Part shown: positions 42,613 to 52,629 of the stretch, piece after piece | Position numbering within the stretch: position 1 is the stretch's first letter | Layout of the letters: every line of letters starts with the position of its first letter | DNA from: Vicugna pacos | Lineage: Eukaryota > Chordata > Mammalia > Artiodactyla > Camelidae | Length of the DNA: 64,000 nt | Direction of reading: 5' to 3' | Assembly (NCBI RefSeq): GCF_048564905.1 | Contig: NC_132989.1 | Coordinates: 9,283,257-9,347,256 of the forward strand | Translations under genes and position numbers: made by a program | Notes under the pieces: generated by a model | Told to the model about the DNA's origin: nothing | The model's database searches: none | Seen by the model: only the letters and a program-made list of their open reading frames with translations

Positions 42613-42785
42613 AAACTTGCCTGTACACGAGAATCACATGGGGAACTTAAATAATCCTGACACTGGCCTCCCCTCTGAGCTCCTGCTTTAATTGGCAGGG
42701 GAAGACCTACGCTTCAAGAGTTTTTAAAGCACCTCAGGTAATTCTAATATGCAGCCCTGTTTGCAAGCCCACGTTCTAAACGGAG
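42613..42785 (+). mobile_element. MER5A-type hAT element
   Basis: ACTTGCCTGTACACGAGAAT, TCACATGGGGAACTTAAAT and CACCTCAGGTAATTCTAATA follow the family. It lies just right of the L1 insertion. Confidence 0.78.
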
Positions 42786-42789
42786 GGCA

Positions 42790-43970
42790 GCTTTGCACCA
42801 GAAAGTAATGTTGCTAATTAATCAGGATAACTCTTGGCCTAAGTTACAAGTTTATGTGGGCCTAATACCCCCACATGATTTTGCTCCAAGAAATGATCAA
42901 TAAAATTGCTCAGGAAGATCTGAGGAGACAAGATAATGACCTGAATGTCCCAATTAGGATGGACGAGGCCCATTAAAGTAATTAAAAACCAAGAGAGAAT
43001 ATTTGGTCTGTGGCAAGTGATAATGAGAAAACAGAAAAGATAAACAGAGAAGGAACGACTGGGGGTGTCAAGGTGGTGCTATTAATCTGTTCAGAGATTT
43101 CAGAGGGATAATGAGGAGATGGCACTAAGATTCTAAGAGAAACATGAAGGATTGGTTAAATGGAAAGCTCTGCTGCGGAGCAAGGAACTTGGTAAAAAGG
43201 CAACTGTCTGGCCTCTGGTACCTACATATAATGGGAGACCCAGGATTTATATGAATTTGGCACAGGGAGTACATTCCACCATGCACACATCTCTGTAGAA
43301 GGTCACTGCTAGTCATGAGGAACAGGAGTCTTGGTTGATGGTTTCAGTGTTTTTCTAAGTATGCGAAGATGCAAGAATCCATGTTCAGAAAAATGTTCTC
43401 TGGCTAACTATCTAAAGGCCTGACCTGCCAGTTTTCCCAGAGCACAGAGCGCCTCATTCCTGATCTCCACCCTGAGCTTCTTTCAGGGTGTGTTGAAGGT
43501 CAGCAGCTGTGGTGGCTGATAACTCAGTCCTTGTAGAGCCGGATGGAGAGTGATGTTCTTTAGTTGCCAATGAGATATTAGCGATTCTGTGACTTTCTTA
43601 GCTCTTCCCTCATGGTTGCAAGATGGCTGCCACAGCGCTGTGCCTCACACAAAAACATCCTAAGCAGGATGGAAGAAGGTAGATGGCAAATGGGACTTCT
43701 TCCCTAATATGACTGCTCTCTTTTCTCTAGAAGGGAAATATTTCATAGCAGTTACCTGAAGACTTCCCCATGTATTTCATTGGCCATTTATTTCACTGGG
43801 TCACAGGCCCATCCTTTGGCAAGGGGGTAATGAGCTATCTGGTACTAAGTTACACCATTTGTTACTCAGTTCCTGCCTGGGCTGTGCACTTTGCCATTCA
43901 GCCAAAACTTAGGATCAATCAACATGGGAGAAACTGGGAATGGCTGTTGGGTGAACAATCTTAATTTCTA
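42790..43970. other. Intergenic, nothing recognised
   Basis: Moderately AT-rich, no exon or clear repeat by eye. Confidence 0.4.
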
Positions 43971-43974
43971 CCAT

Positions 43975-44105
43975 GTTCACTCATGCAGCCAAAGCTTATT
44001 GGGTGTCCCCTACATGCCAAAGGGCCCTGTTGGGTGCCGACGTAAAGCATCTAGACAGTCATGGTCCCTGTTCCCAGACAGCTTACGGTCTACAAAGCCA
44101 TTTTC
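43975..44105 (-). repeat. LINE-2 end
   Basis: AGCTTATTGGGTGTCCCCTA, CATGCCAAAGGGCCCTG and ACAGCTTACGGTCTACAA match the reversed L2 3' end. Confidence 0.65.
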
Positions 44106-44407
44106 ATCTTCATGATGCTAAATGCATAATACAGAAATTTGAATCATTTCTAATGTACCTGAGAGGCAAAAAGAATGGCTAAAAAAGAATGAAAGTTTGG
44201 AATTCTGCATGCACACCTCCTTCAAGCTGTGGAACGGTGCCTTTGATGCAAGGGTCTGGAGTCAACGGAGGAAGGAGGTGGAAATATTCAGCCCCAGGAA
44301 GCGAAGGTAAATTAGAGCAAAAATTCTGGGCTGCAGTGGAATGTTGTAAGCTCAGTGAGGGTCGTCAGCTTGGTAAAAGTGCAATGCTATGATGCAGGAA
44401 AAATGGA

Positions 44408-45027
44408 TGTCGGGCGTGAGGAGGGCCGAGTCCCAGGTCTCGGTTGAGGCCCTGGGATGTGCCCTGCCAAGTATGGGTCCTTGGCTTCATGCAGGAAAGA
44501 ATTCAAGTGCGAGCCACCGTTGAGTTAAGGTAGATTTATTGAGAGAGATGCACACTGCATAAAGTCTAGGGCAAAAGAAAGGCAAGGAAAGAGGTGTGGG
44601 AACTGGGTGCTCAGGTTAAAGTAAAAGTAGGTACACACTCCATAGACAGAGTGCGGGCCATCTCCATATGGGAGAGAGAGCGCAGAGGGCCACTAGGCAT
44701 GGGTGCTGTCACTTTTTATGGTCTCAGTAGCTTCACAGGCCTACAGGTGGGATCAATCCAACTGCCCTGGGGAAGGGGCTGGGAGGCCCGGGGATGGGGC
44801 CACCGCCCATTCTTTGGCCTTTTGCGGTTAGCCTTGAGGCTGTCATGGCGCCTGCAGGCATGTTATTTGATCTCGCTGTTAAAATGAGCATATAATGAAG
44901 CTCAAGGTCTACTAGAAGTTAAACCTCTTAATCCTAAAGGCCCACTAGGAGGTGAATCTTCCATTTTGGTGTTAAATTGCTGTCATTCCTTGAGTGGCTG
45001 TGGCCTGCCCCCTTCCCTCCTGTCTCA
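44408..45027 (-). mobile_element. Solo LTR fossil, probably class I ERV
   Basis: About 620 bp on the reverse strand, from TGTCGGGCGTG at the left to CCTCCTGTCTCA at the right, so the element reads TG...CA. It includes GATTTATTGAG, the complement of a polyadenylation signal, at about 44532. No internal region. Clear match to artiodactyl LTR style; class is inferred. A diverged relative is at 56045. Confidence 0.75.
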
Positions 45028-45289
45028 GAGTAATTGAAATAATCACCTCTGTATTTCTATGCTGCTTCAGAATTTTCTAAGCATTTAAGGGCATGTCTCC
45101 ATTTTATAAAGGAAGACCATGGAAGCACAGAGAAGTAAAGTGACAGTCTGGTTCTCCTCATCGTGTGCGAGACAGTTCTAGAATCAAACATCCTGATTCC
45201 TCAATCCAATGGGGTCAGTATCATCTTCATATGGTGCCTACCATGGGCACCCAGCTTTGCACCTGGACCCAATAACAAGGCTAGCAGTC

Positions 45290-45510
45290 ATCACTAACAT
45301 GATGGGAGCACTTCTGTGTGCCAGGCACTATCCTAAGCACTTGAATGCATTATTTTACTTAATCGTAGCAATCTCTCTATGAGGAAGCTGCCAATTTTAT
45401 CCATGAGGAAATGGAAGCTCAGACACAAAGGAGCTCATCTGCTGGAAAGCTGGGATTCAGACTCTGGAGTAGCTTCAAAGCCCGGGGACTTCACCTCTGT
45501 GCTCTGGCCC
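45290..45510 (-). repeat. MIR SINE
   Basis: GTGTGCCAGGCACTATCCTA, TCCATGAGGAAATGGAAGCT and AGCTGGGATTCAGACTCTGG are reversed MIR in full order. Confidence 0.88.
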
Positions 45511-45519
45511 CGCCTGGCA

Positions 45520-46400
45520 TATGAAGTACCTTCATGATCTTGCAATGATTATCCTAACTGAATGCTATCCTACTCAGCTGGGGGTTATTGGTCCCCCCTA
45601 ATCACCGTAGTAAAATCAGGTGTTCCCTCTGCCTGTGTCTGCAAACAACCAACCTGGAGATGGAGGAGGGGGCGTGTAAAGAACACGAGGCCAGGCGGGG
45701 CTTTGGGCCTGGGTCTCACATTCTTGAAGAGACTCAAATTTAGATTTACCACCAAATGAGGCTCTATACTCAGGCACAGAGATTGAAGGATCAGGATCAA
45801 GTATTGAATATATATTATAAATATGGCCTCGCCCTCCCTTTTAAAATGGATCCTGAAAAACCTAAATAAAAGAGAAAGAGAAAGGAAGTGGCCTGGCCCC
45901 CTCTCCCGTGGAGAACCCCGGTCCTGCGTCCTCCTCCCTGGCCCGGCCCTTATCTCTGCTCTCCACCCGTTTATCTCTCTTCCCTTCACTCTGCTCTTTC
46001 CCTCCCACCTCTCTTCCCTCTGAGATGCCTTCAGTGTCTTATCTTCCTTCAGCAGCTCCATCAAAAAAGTCCTATCTTTTTTTTTTTCCCCTCCTGATTC
46101 AGGATGTCTCTGCCTCATTTTAATCTGTTCCTCTGAGCTTTGGTTTTCAATCTCTTCCCAAACTTAATCTCAGACCCTTCTTCATGGAGATGGAATTTAA
46201 GAAAAAAAAAAAAAGGGCCGGAATGAGATTACACGTCTTGACAATACCTCCCCACTGGGGCATCAAGATGACGAGAAAAGACCACGGAGGCTGCCTTCCC
46301 CATAATGCCCTCCGAGTGCCGCAGTGAAAAGAACTTTTAATTAACCAAAGACTCACCATCAACTCGTGGTACAATCTCCTCTTCCACTGCACCCCCCAAC
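45520..46400. other. Unrecognised stretch with a long minus-strand open frame
   Basis: A 177-codon minus frame (45585-46118) crosses pyrimidine-rich sequence, giving a Lys/Arg/Glu-rich product with no motif I know. Codon usage looks compositional. Poly-T and poly-A runs at 46078 and 46201. I do not call a gene. Confidence 0.4.
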
Positions 46401-46434
46401 CACCTTTTTAAAATGATTGTTGGAAAACTTGGCA

Positions 46435-46640
46435 GGACGTTGGCAATATGGAAAGAGCACAAGTCTTGGAGTCAAACTGGTCCAGAACCTGAAGCTGCTG
46501 TTGCCCGGCCAGAGGGTCCAGGACAAGCCACTTGGCTTCTCTCAGTCTCAGCTCCATCATCTGTAAATTGGGACTAATAATGGGGCCCTCCTCGCAAGTC
46601 AGCATTCAGTGTAGCAGTGCCTGGAACGCACCGGCACGCG
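46435..46640 (+). repeat. MIR SINE
   Basis: GGAAAGAGCACAAGTCTTGG, CTCAGTCTCAGCTCCATCAT and GGACTAATAATGGGGCCCTC match the consensus. Confidence 0.85.
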
Positions 46641-46692
46641 GGAGGGGTTCCAGCCCCAGCCCCAGCCCCAGCCAGTTCAGAGTCTGTTTATT

Positions 46693-46822
46693 TTATTTAG
46701 TTTTTTGGTCGGGGGTGGGAAGTAATTAGGTTTGTTTGTTTATTTTTTAGTGGAGGTCCTGGGGATGGAACCCAGGCCCTTGCGCATGCATGCGCTCTAC
46801 CCCTGAGCTACACCCTCCCCAC
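46693..46822 (-). mobile_element. Camelid vic-1-like SINE with perfect target duplication
   Basis: Reverse-strand tRNA-like head: GGATGGAACCCAGGCCC (box B side) and CTCTACCCCTGAGCTACACC (box A side), with a T-rich tail at the left. Flanked by identical 16-bp TCAGAGTCTGTTTATT at 46677-46692 and 46823-46838. The undamaged duplication suggests a fairly recent insertion. Confidence 0.93.
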
Positions 46823-46964
46823 TCAGAGTCTGTTTATTGAACCTTGTTGGCAGGACCTGCATGGTCCTCTGGTGAGATCAGAGCCTGTGCGCTGGGAGAA
46901 CTGGAAAGCCGAAACTGGGGGCTGTCCTACCTATCGCAGGAGCCACGTGAATATCCCTCGATCT

Positions 46965-47065
46965 GCGGTTCTCATACTCTATAGAGTGTCTAAGCGCCAT
47001 CTGGGAACATGTCAAAATGCACATCCCTGGGTCCAACCCTGAAAAGATGCTGCTTCATTGAGTCA
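46965..47065 (+). mobile_element. MER5-like fragment
   Basis: CTGCGGTTCTCATACTCTAT and CAAAATGCACATCCCTGGGT resemble the left half of MER5A. Confidence 0.55.
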
Positions 47066-47069
47066 GGAA

Positions 47070-47790
47070 TTGGGTCCTACCACTTGGGTTCTTTATAACC
47101 TCACTGGGTGGAGATCTGAAGCAGGGGCAGCAGACCCTCTGAGGGTGGCTCCAGAGGCTCACGTTCAAACAGTGCTCTTATTAGCCATCCCGATTCCTGA
47201 CCCCTCTGTCATACCACGCTCTTTGACACTCTGACCCTGATTTATCGTTGTCTTTGAGCCCTGTGCTCAGCTCTGATTTTGCTCGCTCCTGGTCCATCAC
47301 GGTCAACCCCAGGGCACTGCCCACTCTATCTGTGGTTCTTACTCTCAGCTATTGGTCCCGGTTTGTAGCTCTTTTTGTCCAGCACCCCTGAGGATTGGCT
47401 CCGGATGAATTCTGTTTTCCATCCTAAATTCTTCCAAGGTGATGCTGGCTCACTCTTGTGGCTTCTGTACACCTGTTAAGGGCTGTCATTTGCTGTCCTC
47501 TCCTGCCTCTCATGTATGTCTTTGGTACCAGCCACCTCTTTGGATTTCCAGTATGATGGAGAATCTTTGACCGTGGCGAGGGCACCATTTTGAACTTGAA
47601 TCCTGATTTTAAAATACCAGGGATGTGGAATGTAGACAATGCATTGAGTGTTTATTTCCCCCAGGATATATCCTGGGTTACTTTCTATTTGGGTTTTAAA
47701 CCCATCTTACATATTTTGGCTCATTGTGGGGGGGTTTCCACCCCCACCAAATGAAGAAGATAAGAAAAATGCTCTGGTTTCTATCTGGAT
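47070..47790. other. Intergenic, nothing recognised
   Basis: No exon or named repeat seen. Confidence 0.35.
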
Positions 47791-48659
47791 TCTTGCTTTT
47801 TTTTTCAATTGTGGTAATACACATGTAACAAAATTTGCCATTTTATCCATTTTATGTGTACAGTTCAGTGATATCCCTTACATTCACGATGTTGTACAAC
47901 CATCACCACTATCTATTTCCAAAACCTTTTCATCATCCCAAACAGAAACTCTAATCATTAAGCAGTAACTCCCCATCCTGCCATCCCTCAGCCCTTGGCA
48001 ATCACCATTCTACTTTCTGTCCATGAATTTGCCTATTTGAGATATTTCATGTAAGTGGAATCATATGGTATTTGTCCTTTTGTTCACGCATTCAACTGTT
48101 GATGCACAGTTGGGTTGTTTCCACATTTTTGGCTACTATGAACAATGCTGGAATGAACATTGGTGTATAAGTATCTGCTAAAGTCGTTGCTTAAGATTTT
48201 GAGGGGTTTATGCCTAAGACGATGTTGCTGGATCATATGGTAATTCTGTTCTGCTTTTTGAGGAACTGGTATGTGGTTTTCCACAGTGGCTACACTATTT
48301 TCTATTCCCACCACCAATGTTCAAGAATTCTAATTGTTGTGCAGCCTCCCCAACACTTGTTATTTCCCTTTGTTAAAAAGACAACTTAGTCGTTTTGGTA
48401 GGCATGAAGTGGTATCTCTTGGTTTTGATTTGCATTTCATTAATGACTAATGATGGTGGGCCTGTTTTTATATGCTTATTGGTCATTTGTGTATCTCCTT
48501 TGAAGAATTCTCTATCCAAGTCCTTTTCCCATTTTAAAATTGAGTTTGTCATTTTGTTGTGGAGTTGTAATTCTTTATATATTCTAGATGTTAATTTCTT
48601 TTCAGATATATGATTGAAAAATACATCTCCTGTTCTGTAGGTTGTCTTTTCACTTTTTT

Positions 48660-48700
48660 TAATGTTTTTTATTGATTTATAATCATTTTACAATGTTGTA
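48660..48700 (-). mobile_element. 41-bp L1 micro-insertion
   Basis: TTTTTTATTGATTTATAATC then ATTTTACAATGTTG is the extreme 3' end of an artiodactyl L1 on the minus strand. Identical 15-bp TCTTTTCACTTTTTT flanks it at 48645-48659 and 48701-48715. Confidence 0.82.
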
Positions 48701-48809
48701 TCTTTTCACTTTTTTGATGTCATTTGCACAAGTTTTTTTTTTGTAGATATATATTTGCACAAAAGTTGTTCATTATAGTGGAGTTCATTTTGTCTGTTTT
48801 TTGTGTCTA

Positions 48810-49520
48810 CTTAGTTGTTTTTTTAACTTTTTTTATTGTTATAGTCATTTTACAATGTTGTGTCAAATTCCAGTGTAGAGCACAATTTTTCAGTTATACA
48901 TGAACATACATATATTCATTGTCTTTTTTTTTTTTTTGCTGTGAGCTACCACAAGAGCTTGTATATATTGCCCTGTGCTATACAGTATAATCTTGTTTAT
49001 CTGTTCTACATTTTGAAATCCCAGTCTGTCCCTTCCTACCCACCACCCCCTTGGCAACCACAAGTTTGTATTCTATGTCTATGAGTCTGTTTCTGTTTTG
49101 TATTTTTTTTTTTTAAGATTCCACATATGAGTGATCTCCTGTGGTATTTTTCTTTCTCTCTCTGGCTTACTTCACTTAGAATGACATTCTCCAGGAGCAT
49201 CCATGTTGCTGCAAATGGCGTTATGTTGTTGGTTTTTATGGCTGAGTAGTATTCCATTGTATAAATATACCACATCTTCTTTATCCAGTCATCTGTTGAT
49301 GGACATTTAGGCTGTCTCCATGTTTTGGCTATTGTAAATAGTGCTGCTATAAACACTGGGGTGCAGGTGTCATCCTGAAGTAGGGTTCCTTCTGGATACA
49401 AGCCCAGGAGTGGGATTCCTGGGTCATATGGTAAGTCTATTCCTAGTCTTTTGAGGAATCTCCGTACTGTTTCCCACAGTGGCTGCACCAAACTGCATTC
49501 CCACCAGCAGTGTAGGAGGG
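48810..49520 (-). mobile_element. Younger 5'-truncated L1 with open ORF2 C-terminus
   Basis: 3' UTR at left, ORF2 at right. The frame 49036-49491 (minus) stays open for 151 codons: [12 protein letters not shown] near its start, [18 protein letters not shown] in the middle, [13 protein letters not shown] later; this is the standard L1 ORF2 C-terminal end. The rest of ORF2 is missing by 5' truncation, so it cannot move. The open frame implies it is much younger than the L1 around it. Confidence 0.9.
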
Positions 49521-49844
49521 CATTTTATCTTTTTTCCTTTTGTTGTTTGTTACCTTAGTGTCATATTTAAGAATCCATTTCCAAATCCAAGGTCATGAAA
49601 ATGGACCCCTGAGTTTTCTTCTGAGTGCTTTGGTTTAGTCTTATATTGTGGTCATTGACTCCTTTGGAGCTTGCTCTTCTTTCTAATTTTTTTTTTAAAT
49701 TAAGGTATGTTGAGTTTATTTTTTAATGTAGTATGAGGTAGGGGGTCCAATTTTAAGTGTTTCATATGGAAATCCAGTGGTCCCTGTGCTATCTGTTGAA
49801 GAAACTATTCTTTCCCCTATTAAATGGACTTGAAACTCAAGCTT

Positions 49845-50640
49845 AACTCTATTTCTTTGAAAATATTAAGCGTGCTTGTCTGATAACTCCACTATTTGAG
49901 GTCTTTCCAGCTCTGTTTCTGTTGTCCTTTGTAGGTTCCTACTCATGGTGTCTTATTTCTTGCATGTCTGGCTATCTTGATTATATGGTGGTTTTTGCAT
50001 TTGAACAGTATTGGTCTGAATAATTTGAGTTCCAGCATAATGCGATCTTTTCCAGAATGAAATTTTTGAGTTGGCTTCTGCCAGGCACTTTTAGATGTCA
50101 CCAGTCTAGGGCTGCCATAATTCAAGTTCAATGCTTCAAGGTTTGTGGTTGACTTACATGACTTGGAGCCAGATTGTAAGCCTATTTGATGACAGGGTTA
50201 CTCCTGGTTCACCCTATCCTGAGGGTATAGCCCTTTTGGTCCTAACTTAAACTGGACAGTGGTCTATAAACGTCCCTGACTTTGGTGAGTTCTAGACCTT
50301 GACACTTTTCCTCTAACCTCATGAGGCAGCCAAAACCACAATCCAGCTTTGCAGTCACTCCTCCCCGATTGGAAAATGCTTCCGAAGCAAAAGCAACTTT
50401 GAGTTCTTGACGTAGCTCTCTGCTTTAGCATAGTTTTAGTTTTAGGCTTAGTGGGGTTTTTTTCCATTATTTTGTTGGCTCTTTTATATTTATGAGCTCT
50501 TTTATATTTAAAAGAATATTTTAAAATGTTTTGTTCAGGTTTTTGTGTCTTTAATTGGATGGTTGGTCTAAATTACCTAAATCCACATTACCAGAACTGA
50601 TTATCCTTGGAAATGTTTATTTCCCCCAAAGCCTTGCCAA
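49845..50640 (-). repeat. L1 3' UTR-like, decayed
   Basis: TTTGAGGTCTTTCCAGCTC, ATGTCTGGCTATCTTGATTA and AGTATTGGTCTGAATAATTT resemble old L1 3' sequence. Continuity with the upstream L1 is uncertain. Confidence 0.45.
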
Positions 50641-51089
50641 TGCTAATCATTATCAGATTTATTAATACAACCATTTTCTTTGAAACAAAGGTGAGCAGAA
50701 CAAAAGGTTGTATTTAGTTCCACAGTAAGAGTCTAGTGTCCACTCCTTAGCATGCACTGATTTGTTTTCATTCCAAAAAGTCTACTTCCTTGTATGTTGA
50801 TACATTTAACCTGGGGGAGAAATTGACCAGGGAGGATATGATGTCTGTCTATAAACAGTTAAAGGCCTTCCTTAAACTGTTTCTATGTGATTCTGGAAGG
50901 CAAAGTTAGGACTGGGAATGGAAATTCCAGAAATCAATTTCTGTCTAACCAAAGGGATGCTTTAGTATGGTAACTCAGAATAATCATCAGTGCTGAATAT
51001 TATGAAGAGTTGGATTCTGGACACCAAGCATTCAACTGTTCTGCTTTTCCGCTTGGACTGATTCCTCTGACACCTCTCTTCTGTTCTCC

Positions 51090-51535
51090 CATCACTGTGT
51101 AGTCCTCTTGCAGCTGGCTCATCCCCCGTGCATCCTTGGCATGGAAACTGAGCCTGGGCAGTCAGAACACTGCATTCCCATACCCCGGCCCTCACAGTAA
51201 CGGGTGGGTCCGGGACGGTCACAAGCCGACAGAGAAACAGTGCTAAGAGTTACGCGTGAGTCAGCCAGGATGCTGACCTTTACCTGGCCCTGAAGGAGAG
51301 AGCGCAAGGCAGCAGCGGCCATTCTGCCACCACAAGAGGAGTCTACCTGAGAGGAAGTGGAGCTCAGAATAAACAAGCCAATAAGAAACAAACCCTGGTG
51401 ACTTTGGTTGCGCCTTGATGGTGTCAAGGCTGAAAGTATGAACTTGGGCTAGTCATGCTCCACGTTATGAAGAAATAAATTCCCATTTTTTTGCTTGAGC
51501 TAGTTTGAGTTGGTTTCCTGCCATTTGAAGTGGGA
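51090..51535 (+). repeat. LTR-like fossil, probably MaLR/ERVL type
   Basis: TTGGCATGGAAACTGAGCCT near the start and TTTTTTGCTTGAGCTAGTTT, GAGTTGGTTTCCTGCC near the end. Same family as 2590 and 62350 but on the plus strand. Old; family name tentative. Confidence 0.45.
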
Positions 51536-51539
51536 AGAG

Positions 51540-52400
51540 CTTTAATTAAAATGGACAGTAAACTCCCCATTCACAGTAGTGTTCACAAGGAGGAGGGTGT
51601 GACCAGCCTTTAGAGGAGGTGCAGAGGGGATGCCCGATTATGTGAAAGGTCAGCGTGGAGGACTTCCAGCTTCTACATTCTTGGCTTCTCCGAAACTCTC
51701 CTTTACCTTGCTTTTGTTCTGCCCCGTGGACTGGTAGTTTCAAAGACTGGGTTGGCTATCCCTCAGGGCCAAGCAGTATAGAAGTTAATACATGTCCTGG
51801 CCTCGGATGCATATTTAATGGAGAAATCCATAATGTTTAATCCTGAAGTGAATGATTTATAGAGAGTTGGATTATTCACTTTGCACTAAATTAAGTTGTC
51901 TTGTTTAGCCCAAACAAGGCTTCCTGACAGGATTGTCGTCATAGCCTTGGCTGAGTAATGCATTTCTTAGCCAAGATGAATTACTGATTAGACCTTTGTA
52001 TCATCTGCCTGGCAGATGAAGGAAAGCTGTTTAATTTTAGAGATGTTTGTATTCAGACATATGTGCACACAAGAAGTTTTGATACCGTACTTTAACGCTC
52101 CATCTTTTGACCATCCCATGAGTATTTACGGAAACTGGATCTGAGCTACAGCACGGTGTTGGGTCCTTTTTAGGCCCAAATGAGTAATAGTCCCCATCTG
52201 TGGATATAAATGTTCTCTCTCCTTTTGTTGTTATAATTATATACGTTTTAGGTCCAGATGTTTAATTTCTTTTTTTAAAAAAACAGGAAATTTTCTTTTC
52301 AAATCAACTGACATATGAATTACATAATAATGATGACTTAACACTTGTATGATGTGTTTAATTTTGTAAAATGTTTTTATGTCAATTTCCTCCACGTGGA
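51540..52400. other. Intergenic, unique-looking sequence
   Basis: No named repeat. 51840-52040 has homeobox-like TAATGCAT and TGAATTACTGATTAG cores in an otherwise unique stretch; possible enhancer, unproven. Confidence 0.35.
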
Positions 52401-52409
52401 ATAGTTAAT

Positions 52410-52625
52410 TAACACTTAGCGTGCACCGAACACTTTGCTAGGAACATTCCATGGGTCATATTTAATTCTCACAACCCCCAACAAACTAGCTACTATTATT
52501 ATCTTCATTTTATAGTTGAAGAAACTGAAGCGTTGGAAGGGTAACTAGCTTATTCAGAACCACACGCACAGAGCCAGGCTGTAAACCCAGGTGTTCTGAC
52601 CCTGGAACTCAAGCTTTTAACCCAT
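52410..52625 (-). repeat. MIR SINE
   Basis: ATTATTATCTTCATTTTATA, GTTGAAGAAACTGAAGCG and CAAGCTTTTAACCC are reversed MIR. Confidence 0.85.
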
Positions 52626-52629
52626 ATCC

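Larger units (their letters stand above)
47795..49840 (-). repeat. Old L1 (L1M group), host of two later insertions
   Basis: Reversed L1 ORF2 phrases run from CATGTAACAAAATTTGCCAT through GGATCATATGGTAATTCTGT and GTGGTATCTCTTGGTTTTGA, then resume after 49520 with AAGAATCCATTTCCAAATCC and AAATCCAGTGGTCCCTGTG. It is interrupted by a 41-bp L1 end at 48660-48700 and a larger L1 at 48810-49520. Confidence 0.8.

Noticed and set aside
49036-49491. 151-codon minus frame as a host gene
   Set aside because: The product is the C-terminus of L1 ORF2, not a host protein.
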